From the NCBI GenBank assembly GCA_005879205.1, contig VBLD01000070.1:1-8192 (forward strand): 8,192 nt of DNA. The letters are read 5' to 3'. Origin of the DNA: Deltaproteobacteria bacterium. GTDB taxonomy: Bacteria > Desulfobacterota > Binatia > DP-6. Position numbers and translations under genes: made by a program. Under the pieces are notes generated by a model. It did not search any database. It was given only the letters and a program-made list of their open reading frames with translations, and was not told the origin of the DNA. This document shows positions 6,117-8,192 of this stretch, one piece after another (position 1 is the stretch's first letter; the number at the start of each line of letters is the position of its first letter).

Positions 6117-6657
6117 CCCGATCCGCGCCACCACCATCCTGTCGCTCCGGCACCGCGGCCGCGTGGTGATCGCCGGCGACGGGCAGGTGAGCATGGGCCA
6201 GACGATCCTCAAGGCGAACGCGCGCAAGGTTCGCAAGATCTATCAGGACCGCGTGCTCGCCGGCTTCGCGGGTGCCGGGGCGGACGCCATCACGCTCATC
6301 GAGCGCTTCGAGGCGAAGCTCGCGCAGGTGGGCGGCAACCTGCGGCGCGCGGCGGTGGACCTCGCGAAGGACTGGCGCACCGACCGGCTGCTGCGCCGCC
6401 TCGAGGCGCTCCTCGTCGTCGCCGACCGGGAATCGTCGCTCGTCGTGTCCGGCAACGGCGACGTCATCGAGCCCGAGGACGGCGTCTGCGCGATCGGCTC
6501 GGGCGGCAACTTCGCGCTCGCCGCGGCCCGCGTGCTGGTCAAGCACGCCGGCGACCTGCCCGCGCGCGCCATCGCCGAGGAGGCGATGCGCGCGGCGGCG
6601 GCGATCTGCGTCTTCACCAACGACCAGCTCACGATCGAGGAGATCGAAGGCTCCTGA
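6091..6657 (+). CDS. hslV: HslV, ATP-dependent protease peptidase subunit
   Basis: This 188-residue protein is the N-terminal-nucleophile peptidase HslV (ClpQ), which forms a double hexamer capped by HslU and degrades unfolded or regulatory proteins in the cytoplasm. Maturation should remove residues 1-13 (ending DPIRA) to expose Thr14 as nucleophile in TTILSLRHRG. Other expected active-site residues are in place: Asp30 of AGDGQVSMGQT and Lys46 of NARKVRKIY, at mature positions 17 and 33. AGFAGAGADAITLIERFE and AIGSGGNFALAAARVL are typical. The propeptide is longer than the single Met of E. coli but like that of many other bacteria. ATG 6091 lies inside the end of xerC and is the only start giving a propeptide before Thr14. 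No strong ribosome binding site precedes it, suggesting coupling to xerC translation. The stop is two bases before hslU. Confidence 0.96.
   Translation: MTARTREPDPIRATTILSLRHRGRVVIAGDGQVSMGQTILKANARKVRKIYQDRVLAGFAGAGADAITLIERFEAKLAQVGGNLRRAAVDLAKDWRTDRLLRRLEALLVVADRESSLVVSGNGDVIEPEDGVCAIGSGGNFALAAARVLVKHAGDLPARAIAEEAMRAAAAICVFTNDQLTIEEIEGS
6646..6650 (+). promoter_or_regulatory. Ribosome binding site of hslU
   Basis: GAAGG lies inside the last codons of hslV, nine bases before the hslU ATG, with a GAGGAG slightly further upstream (6637-6642). It supports the hslU start and independent loading of ribosomes after the hslV stop. Confidence 0.45.
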
Positions 6658-6659
6658 CC

Positions 6660-8020
<1,361 letters not shown>

Positions 8021-8021
<1 letters not shown>

Positions 8022-8042
8022 CGGGTTCGCGGACCGCCCCGC
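8021..8042 (+). terminator. Weak GC-rich hairpin after hslU
   Basis: GCGGG (8021-8025) can pair with CCCGC (8038-8042). Inside lies a short GCGG-A-CCGC palindrome (8029-8037), separated by a three-base bulge. It begins at the last base of the hslU stop codon. The following bases are GGGTTGACAA with no T-run, so it is at best an unconventional terminator. Confidence 0.25.
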
Positions 8043-8045
8043 GGG

Positions 8046-8075
8046 TTGACAACGCGTTCGCCCCGACAGTACGGT
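8046..8075 (+). promoter_or_regulatory. Sigma-70-type promoter of the right-edge gene
   Basis: A perfect TTGACA -35 box (8046-8051) is followed after 18 bases by TACGGT (8070-8075), a TAnnnT -10 that keeps the T, A and final T positions of the consensus. Transcription would begin near 8082, giving a leader of about 20 bases. It is by far the best promoter in the window and separates the downstream gene from the hslVU operon. Confidence 0.6.
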
Positions 8076-8090
8076 GCGCGCTTTCACGCT

Positions 8091-8096
8091 GGAGAT
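8091..8096 (+). promoter_or_regulatory. Ribosome binding site of the right-edge gene
   Basis: GGAGAT lies seven bases before the ATG at 8104 and fixes the start of the truncated gene. Confidence 0.55.
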
Positions 8097-8103
8097 CCGA
8101 CAC

Positions 8104-8192
8104 ATGCGGACGCGCCCGCTGCTCCTCGGCTGCCTGCTCGTTCTCGGCGCTGGACGCGCCGAGCCGCTCACGCTGCTCACCAAGGGCAAGGG
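8104..8192 (+). CDS. Start of an exported protein (3' partial)
   Basis: Only 29 codons are inside the window. They begin with a Sec-type signal peptide: basic MRTRP, hydrophobic LLLGCLLVLGAG, and a probable cleavage near RAEP. After that comes PLTLLTKGK. The early LLGC is too close to the N-terminus and is followed by more hydrophobic residues, so a lipobox is unlikely. The strong promoter at 8046 and GGAG at 8091 support the start. The family cannot be told from this fragment. Confidence 0.6.
   Translation, partial: MRTRPLLLGCLLVLGAGRAEPLTLLTKGK

Noticed and set aside
8104..8192. A codY gene following xerC-hslVU, as in Bacillus
   Set aside because: The gene after hslU starts with a signal peptide and its own promoter, so it is not the cytoplasmic regulator CodY.

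Overview
The window is very GC-rich bacterial DNA, densely coding on both strands. Nearly every third codon position is G or C, so spurious long open frames run opposite most real genes. The layout fits a Gram-negative bacterium: there are two lipoprotein signals, an AsmA-type envelope protein, and a xerC-hslV-hslU cluster. The DUF422/CruF-type carotenoid gene and the base composition suggest one of the uncultured, formerly 'deltaproteobacterial' lineages (Binatota is one candidate). That placement is a guess that would need a phylogeny. No mobile element, CRISPR array, tRNA or rRNA was found, and no stretch over 100 bases lacks a gene.

Left edge (1-836, + strand): the 3' part of an unrecognised gene whose C-terminus looks like a winged helix of the OmpR/PhoB kind. 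It converges on the leftward gene block across a 48-bp gap holding a 6-bp GC hairpin.

Middle (885 to about 5180, - strand): five tightly packed genes read right to left. They are a small NTF2-like lipoprotein, an AsmA-family protein, a CruF-type carotenoid membrane enzyme with an unusual C-terminal tail, an alpha/beta-hydrolase lipoprotein, and a SnoaL/NTF2-like protein. Two junctions are 4-bp GTGA overlaps and one is a 4-bp gap. Only the hydrolase has a longer (58-bp) leader, with its own good ribosome binding site. The set reads as an envelope and pigment unit, but only the carotenoid step and the AsmA family are recognisable.

Right (5220-8021, + strand): xerC, hslV and hslU, transcribed divergently from the envelope unit. 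XerC is a complete tyrosine recombinase of the chromosome-dimer-resolution type. HslV and HslU are the peptidase and ATPase of the HslUV protease, and all their catalytic motifs are present. The three genes overlap or abut (26-bp overlap, then a 2-bp gap), so they are probably co-transcribed.

Right edge (8022-8192): a weak hairpin after hslU, then a promoter with a perfect TTGACA -35 box, a GGAG ribosome binding site, and the first 29 codons of a gene for an exported protein.

Most of the window is conventional. The points most worth a second look are the signal-peptide-like tail fused to the CruF homologue, the 9-39-bp divergent start region between the lipoprotein and xerC, and the unidentified winged-helix protein at the left edge.
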